This document shows positions 1-7,250 of a DNA stretch of 21,380 nucleotides, piece after piece; the stretch's first letter is position 1, and each line of letters starts with the position of its first letter. The notes beneath the pieces are model-generated. The model was given only the letters and a program-made list of their open reading frames with translations. It did no database searches and had not been told where the DNA came from. Source of the DNA: CAYUKK01 sp964445305 (GTDB lineage: Bacteria; Acidobacteriota; Aminicenantia; Aminicenantales; UBA8522); NCBI GenBank assembly GCA_964445305.1, contig CAYUKK010000178.1, forward strand, positions 1-21,380. Direction: 5' to 3'. Made by a program: the position numbers and the translations under genes.

Positions 1-120
1 CGGCTCTATGCCCTGGCTGATGGGATTAAGCACTTTCTCTTCAGTCAATCCAAGGGACTCAAATTAGCTCACCCACCCCCAAAACATCAGTTCGTTCAGC
101 GATTCCTCTTTGATGTCTAA
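1..120 (+). CDS. possible C-terminal end of an upstream gene (partial)
   Basis: The first forward frame is open from the window edge to a TAA at 118-120 and would encode the last 39 residues of a protein ending in QRFLFDV. The other two forward frames close within the first 65 bases. The residue mix is protein-like (KHFLFSQSKGLKL), but I recognise no family and the stretch is too short for codon-usage judgement. The next gene has its own promoter 37 bases further on, which fits a gene end here. It could also be non-coding sequence that is open by chance. Confidence 0.3.
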   Translation, partial: RLYALADGIKHFLFSQSKGLKLAHPPPKHQFVQRFLFDV

Positions 121-156
121 AATTTTTGGGGTAAGTCCTGAAGGTAGGAGCGCCGA

Positions 157-186
157 TTGACAGTTCGTTTTTGCCTGTGCTATAAG
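157..186 (+). promoter_or_regulatory. sigma-70-type promoter for the sensor kinase genes
   Basis: A perfect -35 box TTGACA (157-162) is followed after 18 bases by TATAAG (181-186), preceded by TGC, which makes an extended -10. Transcription would begin near 193, leaving a leader of about 135 bases before the GTG start at 328. The leader (193-327) shows no recognised riboswitch. The element TTGCCTGTGCTATA in this promoter recurs in the promoter at 11325-11353. Confidence 0.6.
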
Positions 187-327
187 AAGTTCAGGGAAAA
201 ATGAGGACGCGATATTATTCTCCAGGCAGTTGCCAACGCGGGGGATGAAGTCGACGCATCAGGAATCGTTTTTCCTGGCGACAGTTCTTGTCCTCGGTCA
301 TAGAAGGGCCAAAGGAGTATTGTTTCA

Positions 328-1776
328 GTGGCCAGAGGCGGGCGACAGTCAGGACATGGCCTGATAGTTGAGAAGGGGAGGCCTAGTTTTTTTCCCGTAG
401 ACGAGAAGGAGCTCATTCTCCAGTCCATTCCCGAGGTTGTCTGCTACCTGGATAGACATCATCGCATCCTCTGGGCAAACAAAGCCGCTCTGGAGTCCCG
501 GGGCCTAACGAGCCGAGAGGCGAGCGGTCGGCGGTGCTATGAAGTCTGGCTTGGCCGTGACGATATCTGCCCAGGTTGTCCCGTCGAACGGTCATGGCAA
601 ACGGGCGAATCCCTTGAAGGTGAAGTGATCACACCAGAGGGAAAGACTCTCTTGGTGAGAAGCCTACCCGTTAAGGACGAAAACAAGACAATCCTCGGTG
701 TCGTTGAGGTCAGCCGAGATATAACCGACCGAAAACAGGCCGAAGAGGCTCTTCGCGAAAGCGAGGAACGCTACAAGGCTCTTTTCGACCGGTCTCTCCT
801 TTGCATTTACATTCACGACCTTAGAGGAAGATTCCTGGATGCCAATCAATCGGCGTTGAACTTGTTGGGTTACGCCAAAGAGGAGATCACGTCGTTGACG
901 TTTGCTTCCCTGCTCGACCAGACACAACTGCCCAAGGCCTTCCGTGTCCTTGACGAGATCATCAGAACGGGTTCCCAGAAACAGCCAGCCGAATTCATGC
1001 TCCGTCGAAAGGACGGCAGTTTCGTCTGGGTGGAAACAGAGGCCTCGGTCATCCTTCGGGAGGGAAAATTTCTGGCGATTCAGGGTATTGCCAGGGACAT
1101 CACCGATCGCAAAAAAACCGAGGAAGAGCTCCGGGCTTCGCTCCTGGAGAAAGAGGCTTTGTTGCGAGAAATCCACCACCGCGTGAAAAACAACCTGCAG
1201 GTCATTTCCTCGATGCTGGACATGCGGCTGATGAGGACCGCCGACCCCAAGCTCATCGACCTCTGTCAGGACGCGCGGGCCAAAATCCAGACGATGGCTC
1301 TCATCCATACCCATATCTACCAAAGCGGCAGTTTCTCCCAAATCATCATGAAGGATTACCTCCAGGACTTGGTGAGTTATCTTTCCCAGGTGTACTCGGA
1401 GAAAGGGAAACACGTTGTTCCCGTGATCAGGGATGTGGACGTATGCTTATCGGTTACCCAAGCCATTCCCCTGGCCATCATTCTCAACGAGGCCATTTCC
1501 AACGCCTTTAAGCACGCCTACAGGAAAGACCAGAAGGGAGTCGTGGAAATTGAGTTAAAGAAAACCAACGAAAACACTGTCCGCCTGTCAGTGAAAGATT
1601 ATGGAGTCGGCTTCCCAGAGGGGTTGGACATCTACCGCGCCCAGACCCTGGGCCTCAAGCTCATCAGGAACTTGGTCAAGGACCAGCTTAAGGGAAGCCT
1701 TCGGGTCAATCAGGCGACGGGTACGGAGCTCTTGATTGAATTCAACCTCAGCAAGGAGGAGGGCAAAGATGGATAG
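328..1776 (+). CDS. PAS-PAS sensor histidine kinase, HisKA_2 family
   Basis: A 482-residue cytoplasmic sensor kinase with no membrane segment. Order: PAS domain about 25-135 ending in RDITDRK, second PAS about 145-265 ending in ARDITDRKK, HisKA_2 dimerisation/phosphoacceptor box EIHHRVKNNLQ at 281-291 with H283/H284, then a HATPase domain with N-box NEAISNAFKHA (387-397) and G1 box DYGVG (424-428). It should autophosphorylate on histidine in response to a ligand or redox cue sensed by the PAS domains. The first PAS carries C70, C81 and C84 (a CxxC preceded by CYEVWLGRDD). The GTG start at 328 is supported by AAAGGAG at 311-317. The stop overlaps the start of the next gene by 8 bases, so the two are co-translated, and that gene's receiver domain is the obvious phosphate acceptor. 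The signal sensed cannot be told from sequence. Confidence 0.9.
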   Translation: MARGGRQSGHGLIVEKGRPSFFPVDEKELILQSIPEVVCYLDRHHRILWANKAALESRGLTSREASGRRCYEVWLGRDDICPGCPVERSWQTGESLEGEVITPEGKTLLVRSLPVKDENKTILGVVEVSRDITDRKQAEEALRESEERYKALFDRSLLCIYIHDLRGRFLDANQSALNLLGYAKEEITSLTFASLLDQTQLPKAFRVLDEIIRTGSQKQPAEFMLRRKDGSFVWVETEASVILREGKFLAIQGIARDITDRKKTEEELRASLLEKEALLREIHHRVKNNLQVISSMLDMRLMRTADPKLIDLCQDARAKIQTMALIHTHIYQSGSFSQIIMKDYLQDLVSYLSQVYSEKGKHVVPVIRDVDVCLSVTQAIPLAIILNEAISNAFKHAYRKDQKGVVEIELKKTNENTVRLSVKDYGVGFPEGLDIYRAQTLGLKLIRNLVKDQLKGSLRVNQATGTELLIEFNLSKEEGKDG

Positions 1777-3160
1777 AATTCTCGTTGTTGACGATGAAGC
1801 GACGATTACAACTCATCTTGAGGAAAAGCTCGGCCTCATGGGATATTCCGTTGTCGGCCGGGCCTCCTCGGGAGAGGAAGCCGTGGAGAAAGCGGAAAGA
1901 TTGAGACCCGACCTTGTCCTGATGGATATCGTCATGGCAGGCAAGTTGGACGGCATAGAGGCAGCCCGAGTGATTAAAGAAAAATGGGGCATTCCGTGCG
2001 TCTTCCTCACGGCTTACGGAGATGATCGGTACGTGGCGCGGGCAAAGAGCGCCGAGCCCCTCGGCTATATCCTCAAACCGTTTCAGGACAGCGCTCTTAA
2101 GGCAGCCATCGAAGTTGCTCTTTACAACAAACAGATAGCGCAGAGGTTACATGATTCGGAAGAACAGTGGAAGCAGTTGGCCATCAACCTGGGTGAGGCC
2201 ATCATCTTGGGTGATTGTGAGGGTAAAATATTCTTTTGGAACCGGGGCGCAGAAGATATTTTCGGTCATCGGCCTTCCGAGGCCATTGGCCAGCCCCTCA
2301 CCTTCTTCCTCGCCGAGAGTGCCCGACCCTCCTTTCACAGAGAGATAGAGAGGATTCTGGCCACGGGAAAATCGGAAATGGTGGGGAGATGGCAGGAGGT
2401 TGTCGGGCTGCGGAAAGACTGGAGCAAGTTTCCCCTGGAATTATGCGTGGCCCCCTGGAATCTGAAGGGAAAAATCATCTTCATCTGCCTGGCCCGGGAC
2501 ATCACGGAGAGAAAACGGGATGAGGACGGCATGAGAGCTTCGCTGAAGGAGAAAGATCGCTTGCTGGAGGAAGTTCGCCAGCAGATCAGAAACAACCTTC
2601 AAGCCATTTATAGCTTGATGGATCTGCAGTTTGATTACCTAAAAGGTAAGGAGGCCCTGTCCATGCTCAGGGAAGGGCGGGATAGGCTGAAATCGATCGC
2701 TCTCATGCACGAAAAATTGAGGGGTAGCAAAGCCCTGGCCCGCATCGATTTTGCCACTTACATAAGGAACCTATCGCGTCGCCTTTTTGAGGTCTTCCAA
2801 GCCGACCCAGACAAGGTTCAGCTGACCATCAACATTGACCCTGTTTTCCTGGATGTTGAAACCGCCACTATCTGCGGCCTGATCACCAGTGAGCTCGTCT
2901 CCAACAGTTTGAAATACGCTTTTCCCGGAGAAAGAAAGGGCCACGTCACGATTGATTTTCATCAGGAAAATGAAAACAAATTCATCCTGATGGTAGCAGA
3001 TGATGGGGTTGGACTGCCGAAGGATGTGGACTTTCGGTCGGCCCGGACGCTCGGGTTTGAGGTCTTCACCAACCTCGTTTCTCAACTCGACGGCGAAATC
3101 CGATTATCCAGGCGAAGCGGGACAAGATTTAAGATCAGCTTTCGAAAAAAGGAAGCCTGA
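1769..3160 (+). CDS. response regulator-PAS-histidine-kinase-like protein lacking the phosphoacceptor His
   Basis: A 463-residue protein. The receiver domain (1-120) has acidic pocket D8/D9, phospho-acceptor D53, T81 and K103. A PAS domain (about 130-250) ends in ARDITERK. A HisKA_2-like region follows (about 255-320), then a HATPase domain with SELVSNSLKYAF (374-385) and DDGVGLP (411-417). The phosphoacceptor box that reads EIHHRVKNNLQ in the preceding kinase is EVRQQIRNNLQ here (268-278), so both histidines are replaced by R270 and Q271 while the rest of the box and the ATP-binding motifs remain. The ATG at 1769 is preferred over an upstream in-frame TTG (1736) because GGAGGAGGG lies just before it. 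It probably receives phosphate on D53 from the upstream kinase. Its output is unclear: a pseudokinase scaffold or allosteric partner is inferred. No DNA-binding domain is present. Confidence 0.88.
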   Translation: MDRILVVDDEATITTHLEEKLGLMGYSVVGRASSGEEAVEKAERLRPDLVLMDIVMAGKLDGIEAARVIKEKWGIPCVFLTAYGDDRYVARAKSAEPLGYILKPFQDSALKAAIEVALYNKQIAQRLHDSEEQWKQLAINLGEAIILGDCEGKIFFWNRGAEDIFGHRPSEAIGQPLTFFLAESARPSFHREIERILATGKSEMVGRWQEVVGLRKDWSKFPLELCVAPWNLKGKIIFICLARDITERKRDEDGMRASLKEKDRLLEEVRQQIRNNLQAIYSLMDLQFDYLKGKEALSMLREGRDRLKSIALMHEKLRGSKALARIDFATYIRNLSRRLFEVFQADPDKVQLTINIDPVFLDVETATICGLITSELVSNSLKYAFPGERKGHVTIDFHQENENKFILMVADDGVGLPKDVDFRSARTLGFEVFTNLVSQLDGEIRLSRRSGTRFKISFRKKEA

Positions 3161-3175
3161 GAAAGTCGCCAAGGC

Positions 3176-3514
3176 CTATTTTTCTGCTTTCTCTTTAAGC
3201 AAAACTTCGAGCTTTTCTTTAACGATAAGGTCGATCATCTCCTTGAGAGCCACCTCTGAAGCCGAGATCTTCCTTTCGTTCCGATGAAAGAAATCGGCGA
3301 CCTCGCAGTTGAGACCATCGGCGATTCGGGAGAGAGTGCGCCAGGTTGGATTTCTGTATTTGCCTTTTTCTATGTTGCTCAAGGAAGAGGCGGGGATCCG
3401 CGCCCTTCGGGCTAGCTCGTACTGAAGCATAGGCTTGCCGGGCTTGAGCTGGCTTTGCCTGGACTCCCGGATTCGGCGGATGTTGTTGCCAAGGTCTTTA
3501 AGGCTAAAAGGCAT
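3176..3514 (-). CDS. XRE/Cro-family helix-turn-helix regulator
   Basis: A 112-residue DNA-binding protein. Residues about 7-75 form an XRE (lambda-repressor-like) domain: YELARRARIPASSLSNIEKG is the helix 2-helix 3 unit, followed by NPTWRTLSRIADGLNCEVADFF. A short basic insertion (SQLKPGKP) separates helices 1 and 2. The tail (about 80-112) is a charged helix that may dimerise. It converges on the kinase operon with 15 bases between stops and diverges from the redox operon at 3767. There is no SD before the ATG. A palindrome at 3517-3540 sits right against the start codon, suggesting autoregulation, and another palindrome covers the -35 of the redox operon. Regulation of that operon by this protein is inferred from position only. 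No ligand-binding or peptidase domain is present. Confidence 0.85.
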   Translation of the reverse strand: MPFSLKDLGNNIRRIRESRQSQLKPGKPMLQYELARRARIPASSLSNIEKGKYRNPTWRTLSRIADGLNCEVADFFHRNERKISASEVALKEMIDLIVKEKLEVLLKEKAEK

Positions 3515-3516
3515 AT

Positions 3517-3540
3517 AAAATTATTACCATAAATAATTTT
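3517..3540. repeat. 9-bp inverted repeat at the regulator's start (candidate operator)
   Basis: Arms AAAATTATT (3517-3525) and AATAATTTT (3532-3540) are perfect reverse complements around a 6-base spacer. The repeat overlaps the predicted -10 region of the XRE gene and ends 2 bases before its start codon. Being all A/T, part of the symmetry could be compositional, but nine of nine pairs match. Confidence 0.5.
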
Positions 3541-3549
3541 TTAAGGCAA
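3521..3549 (-). promoter_or_regulatory. candidate promoter of the XRE gene, near-leaderless
   Basis: On the minus strand TTGCCT (3549-3544) is followed after exactly 17 bases by TAATAA (3526-3521), preceded by TGG. The start codon begins at 3514, so transcription would start at or within a few bases of the ATG, which agrees with the absence of an SD. The -10 match is weak in this AT-rich island. Confidence 0.35.
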
Positions 3550-3659
3550 TTATTTTTTAACCGAAGCGATGGAACGGAAGCCAAGTACCTGTTCTATCGT
3601 CGTTAAACCCCGGCCAGGCTCAAGGTTGGGATTCCAAAGCTCTACCATCTCTCCGATCG

Positions 3660-3676
3660 GTTTTTTTGAAAAAAAC
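3660..3676. promoter_or_regulatory. T7/A7 tracts upstream of the redox-operon promoter (UP-like element)
   Basis: GTTTTTTT (3660-3667) and AAAAAAAC (3669-3676) form an 8-bp inverted repeat around G3668, ending 11 bases before the TTGACA at 3688. Such A/T tracts bend DNA and commonly act as UP elements for the RNA polymerase alpha subunit. The local sequence is far more AT-rich than the genes on either side. Confidence 0.35.
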
Positions 3677-3682
3677 AAAAAA

Positions 3683-3699
3683 ATTACTTGACAAGTAAT
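3683..3699. promoter_or_regulatory. 17-bp palindromic operator candidate
   Basis: ATTACTTG (3683-3690), central A (3691) and CAAGTAAT (3692-3699) form a perfect 8+1+8 palindrome. The TTGACA -35 box of the redox operon (3688-3693) lies inside it, so a protein bound here would block polymerase. The divergent XRE regulator is the nearest candidate ligand. Confidence 0.55.
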
Positions 3700-3715
3700 A
3701 AAAAATCATTATTTT
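3688..3715 (+). promoter_or_regulatory. promoter of the redox operon
   Basis: Perfect -35 TTGACA (3688-3693), then a 16-base spacer and TATTTT (3710-3715, four of six matches). A better -10, TATGAT, lies at 3720-3725 but is 26 bases from this -35. Transcription would begin near 3722 and give a leader of about 45 bases. The first gene has a strong SD (AAGGAGGG) before its ATG at 3767. Confidence 0.5.
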
Positions 3716-3766
3716 TATTTATGATGCTAATTTTTATGGTCTTAAGCTAATTGAAGGAGGGTAATT

Positions 3767-4153
3767 ATGCCCAAGCTTACAGTCGATGAATTAAAAGAAA
3801 TCAGGGAAAAAGCTAGGTTGCGGACCATGCTCAGGGAAGGAGGCCCCTATCGGGTGAAGGTGACGGTGCACATGGGCACTTGCGGCATCGCTGCCGGAGC
3901 GCGAGAAATCATGGATGTTTTCTTGAAAGAAATCGAGAGCCGGAAAATAGGCGATGTTTTGTTGACTACCTCCGGTTGTGCCGGAATGTGCAGCCACGAG
4001 CCCATGGCCACCGTCGAATTCGCGGGCAAGACGCCAATCAAGTACATCGATTTGACGCCAGCCAAAGCCCGGGAGCTTTTCCAGAAGCATATCGTCGATG
4101 GTATGCCAGTTCTGGAGTACGCACTGGGGGCTGGGAGCGAACGGACGATGTAA
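3767..4153 (+). CDS. HndB-like (2Fe-2S) thioredoxin-fold ferredoxin subunit
   Basis: A 128-residue soluble protein resembling HndB, a small subunit of NADP-reducing/bifurcating hydrogenases and related NADH oxidoreductases. An N-terminal helix (TVDELKEIREKARLRT) precedes a thioredoxin-like (2Fe-2S) domain with HMGTCGIAAGARE (C39) and SGCAGMCSHEP (C71, C75). Only three cysteines are present. Classical NuoE-type domains use four (CX4C plus CX3C), and the position five residues after C39 is Gly here. I believe the GTCGIAAGA pattern is usual for HndB-type proteins, so this may be a family trait. It would pass electrons to or from the flavoprotein encoded 16 bases downstream. Start ATG has AAGGAGGG in front. 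The neighbour pair mirrors hndB-hndC order, without hndA or the catalytic hndD. Confidence 0.85.
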   Translation: MPKLTVDELKEIREKARLRTMLREGGPYRVKVTVHMGTCGIAAGAREIMDVFLKEIESRKIGDVLLTTSGCAGMCSHEPMATVEFAGKTPIKYIDLTPAKARELFQKHIVDGMPVLEYALGAGSERTM

Positions 4154-4169
4154 CCTAAAGGAGGGAGAA

Positions 4170-7100
4170 ATGCGTGAGCATGCTTACAGGCTAAACTTAA
4201 TGGTTTGTGGGGGAACATCGTGTGTCTCAGAGCATTCTTACGAGCTCAAGGAGTTGCTCGAGAAAGAGCTGCTTAAACACCACCTCCAGGATGAAATTCA
4301 GGTTGTGACGACGGGTTGTCTGGGACTTTGTGAAGCCTGCCCTCTTATCGTGGTCAAACCAGATGATATTTTCTACGCTAAGTTAACTTCCAAGGACATT
4401 CCTTTCCTGGTGGAGGAGCATTTTCTTAAAGGGAGGCCGGTGAAGCGTCTTGTCTATCGACCGCCGGCCGACGGGACTGGCATCACCAGGTTAAGCGATG
4501 TCGGGTTTTTCAAGAAGCAAATCCTGATTGCTTTGAGAAACAGGGGACTCATTGACCCAGAAAATATCGAGGATTACATCGCCCGAGACGGCTACAAGGC
4601 TCTGGCCAAAGCGCTGACAGAGATGACACCAGAGGAAATCATCCAGGAAATAAAAGCCTCCGGGTTGCGGGGCCGAGGCGGAGCCGGTTTTCCCACAGGC
4701 TTGAAATGGGAATACGTGCGTCAGGCTGAGGGTGAGCCCAAGTACATCGTCTGCAATGGCGATGAGGGAGACCCGGGCGCCTACATGGACCGGAGCATCG
4801 TCGAAGGAGATCCCCATTCTGTGCTGGAAGGGATGACCATCGGGGCCAGAGCCATCGGCGCGCACCAGGGGTTTGTGTACATCCGGAATGAATATCCGCT
4901 GGCTTACAAAAGGATAAACATCGCCATCGACCAGGCAAGGGAATATGGTCTCCTCGGGAAAGATATCTTGGGGACAGGGTTCGATTTCGATGTTCGGGTT
5001 GTTCGAGGCGCCGGTGCGTTTGTCTGCGGAGAAGAGACCTCCCTTATCGCCTCGATTGAAGGTCGCCTGGCTGAGCCAAGGCCGAGGCCACCTTATCCTG
5101 CCCAATGCGGCCTGTGGGGCAAACCGACGAACATCAATAATGTCGAAACATGGGCAAATGTGCCGATCATCATCAACCGAGGAAGCAAGTGGTATGCTTC
5201 GATTGGCACGGAATTGAGCAAGGGCACGAAAGTTTTTTCCGTCGTCGGAAAGGTAAAAACAACCGGGCTTGTTGAGGTGCCCATGGGGCTTAGCCTGGGA
5301 GAGATCATCTTTGACATCTGCGGCGGAATTGTCAACGACCGCAAGTTCAAGGCCGTCCAGATAGGCGGTCCATCCGGAGGCTGCATCCCCGCTGAGCTCC
5401 TCAACCTGCCCGTTGATTATGAAAAGCTAACCCAAGCGGGAGCGATGATGGGTTCGGGCGGGATGGTCGTCATGGACGAGAAAACGTGCATGGTTGACCT
5501 AGCCCATTTCTTCTTGAGCTTCATTAAAGATGAGTCTTGCGGCAAGTGTTCTCCCTGCCGGGAGGGGATACCGAGGATGCTCGAAATCCTCACTCGCATT
5601 AAAGAAGGGAAAGGGGAGCTGATGGACCTTTCCTTTCTCGAAGACTTGGCCGGCGTTGTCAAGGATACTTCCTTGTGCGGGCTGGGTAAGACAGCGCCCA
5701 ATCCAGTCATAACTACCCTCCGCTATTTCCGGTCTGAGTATGAGTCGCATATCAAGTACAAGAAGTGCCCGGCAGGGGTATGCAGTCATCTTGTCACATC
5801 TCCTTGCCACAACGCCTGCCCGATTGACACCGAAGCCAGCTCTTTTGTCGCCTTCATTGCCCGGGGGAAATTCAAGGAAGCTCTCGAAGTCAACCGGATG
5901 TCCAACCCCCTGCCCAGTGTGTGCAGCCGCGTCTGCCATCACCCATGCGAAAATGCCTGTCGGGCCGGAGATACAGACGAGCCCATTGCCATTCGGGCGC
6001 TCAAAAGGTTCGTCACTGATTACGGAAGGATGAACGGGGGACGTCCCGCTCTCCGACCCGTTGAGAAAAAATACGAAAAGGTGGCCATCATCGGCTCTGG
6101 TCCGGCAGGCTTGATGGCAGCCTGGGAACTGGCTAAAGCTGGTTATGATGTCACCATCTTTGAGGCAGAAAAAGTGGCCGGCGGAATGCTCGCCTGGGGA
6201 ATTCCATCTTATCGATTACCCAAGGACATTCTCGAGGAGGAAATCCGGGGCATCCAGGCCCTTGGGGTAAAAATTGTTCTCAATACCCGGGTTGGCCCTG
6301 ATTTGAGCCTGGAGGATATCAAAGTCAGGGGTTTCAAAGCTATTTTCATCGCTACCGGTGCGCCCAAAAACCTGAAGCTCGGTATCCCTGGCGAGAACGT
6401 CGAGGGCATCCTTGACCCGATCGATTTTCTGAAGGCTTTCAACATGGGAAGAAAAGTCCATCTCGGTCGTCGGGTGGCGGTTGTCGGCGGCGGCAACACA
6501 GCCATCGACGCAGCACGAACGGCCTGGCGGTTAGGAGCTGATGTAACAATCCTTTACCGGAGGACGAGGAATGAGATGCCCGCCATCCCGGAAGAAATCG
6601 AGCAAGCTCTGGCCGAAGGAATCAAAATTGAATATTTGACCTTGCCCGTTGAAGCCATTTCTGAAAACGGCAAGCTGGTCAAACTCATATGCCAGCCTAT
6701 GGTTCTCAAAGGGTTTGATGAATCCGGGCGTCCGCGGCCGGTTCCCCTGGAGGGGGGTCGGCTGGAGTTTCCCTGTGATACCCTCATTCCGGCCATTGGG
6801 CAGGTTCCTGACCTTACTTTCCTCGACGGCACTTCGGGGTTGAAAATATCTAAGAAAAAGACTCTTGATGTTGACCCTGAAACCCTGGCCACAAGCCAGC
6901 AGGGGATTTTTGCCGGGGGAGATGTCACTTCGGGGCCAGCGACTGTCCTCGAGGCCATGAGAGCAGGGAAAATAGCCGCTGAATCCATCCATCGTTATCT
7001 GCGCGGCCTGCCGCTTCGAAAAGAGTATCCACTCGCCGAGACGAAGTTCGAGGTTCCGCCCGTGGAAATAGGGGAGGAAGAGCTTTCTTCTATGTCCCGT

Positions 7101-7250
7101 CCTCAGATGCCCACCCTTGCCGTGTCTGAGCGAGCGGCTAACTTCAAAGAAGTTGAACTCGGGTTCAGCCAGGAAATGGCTGTCCGCGAAGCACGACGCT
7201 GCCTTCGCTGTGACCTAGAAAGCATCAGGTTAAGGGGAGAGGGAAAATGA
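4170..7250 (+). CDS. NuoF/HndC-type NADH module fused to a GltD/NfnL-type NADPH flavoprotein
   Basis: A 1026-residue redox protein. Order: thioredoxin-like (2Fe-2S) domain 1-95 (CGGTSC with C13/C18; C50, C54); NuoF FMN/NADH core about 115-340 with GLRGRGGAGFPTGLKW (165-180) and CNGDEGDPGAY (195-205); SLBB-like part 345-440; 4Fe-4S motif C457/C460/C463 and C503; then a linker with two cysteine sets (C533, C538, C546, C550 and C585, C589, C593, C597) typical of the GltD/dihydropyrimidine-dehydrogenase N-terminal domain; FAD Rossmann IGSGPAGL (641-648); NADPH Rossmann VGGGNTAIDAA (772-782) with YRRTRNEMPA (796-805), the usual 2'-phosphate-binding context; FAGGD (914-918); final CLRC (1011-1014). 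The ATG at 4170 follows AAAGGAGGGAG and is preferred over upstream in-frame codons. It has both NAD(H) and NADP(H) modules, so transhydrogenase-like or flavin-based bifurcating chemistry is inferred. Confidence 0.9.
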   Translation: MREHAYRLNLMVCGGTSCVSEHSYELKELLEKELLKHHLQDEIQVVTTGCLGLCEACPLIVVKPDDIFYAKLTSKDIPFLVEEHFLKGRPVKRLVYRPPADGTGITRLSDVGFFKKQILIALRNRGLIDPENIEDYIARDGYKALAKALTEMTPEEIIQEIKASGLRGRGGAGFPTGLKWEYVRQAEGEPKYIVCNGDEGDPGAYMDRSIVEGDPHSVLEGMTIGARAIGAHQGFVYIRNEYPLAYKRINIAIDQAREYGLLGKDILGTGFDFDVRVVRGAGAFVCGEETSLIASIEGRLAEPRPRPPYPAQCGLWGKPTNINNVETWANVPIIINRGSKWYASIGTELSKGTKVFSVVGKVKTTGLVEVPMGLSLGEIIFDICGGIVNDRKFKAVQIGGPSGGCIPAELLNLPVDYEKLTQAGAMMGSGGMVVMDEKTCMVDLAHFFLSFIKDESCGKCSPCREGIPRMLEILTRIKEGKGELMDLSFLEDLAGVVKDTSLCGLGKTAPNPVITTLRYFRSEYESHIKYKKCPAGVCSHLVTSPCHNACPIDTEASSFVAFIARGKFKEALEVNRMSNPLPSVCSRVCHHPCENACRAGDTDEPIAIRALKRFVTDYGRMNGGRPALRPVEKKYEKVAIIGSGPAGLMAAWELAKAGYDVTIFEAEKVAGGMLAWGIPSYRLPKDILEEEIRGIQALGVKIVLNTRVGPDLSLEDIKVRGFKAIFIATGAPKNLKLGIPGENVEGILDPIDFLKAFNMGRKVHLGRRVAVVGGGNTAIDAARTAWRLGADVTILYRRTRNEMPAIPEEIEQALAEGIKIEYLTLPVEAISENGKLVKLICQPMVLKGFDESGRPRPVPLEGGRLEFPCDTLIPAIGQVPDLTFLDGTSGLKISKKKTLDVDPETLATSQQGIFAGGDVTSGPATVLEAMRAGKIAAESIHRYLRGLPLRKEYPLAETKFEVPPVEIGEEELSSMSRPQMPTLAVSERAANFKEVELGFSQEMAVREARRCLRCDLESIRLRGEGK

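Noticed and set aside
664..1413. A 249-codon open frame on the minus strand within the first kinase gene
   Set aside because: It mirrors the PAS/HisKA_2 coding frame and has no recognisable domain or SD.
3653..3667. CCGATCGG followed by seven T, resembling a terminator
   Set aside because: The palindrome leaves only two stem pairs with a four-base loop, and no gene ends just upstream on the plus strand; A/T tracts upstream of a promoter explain it better.
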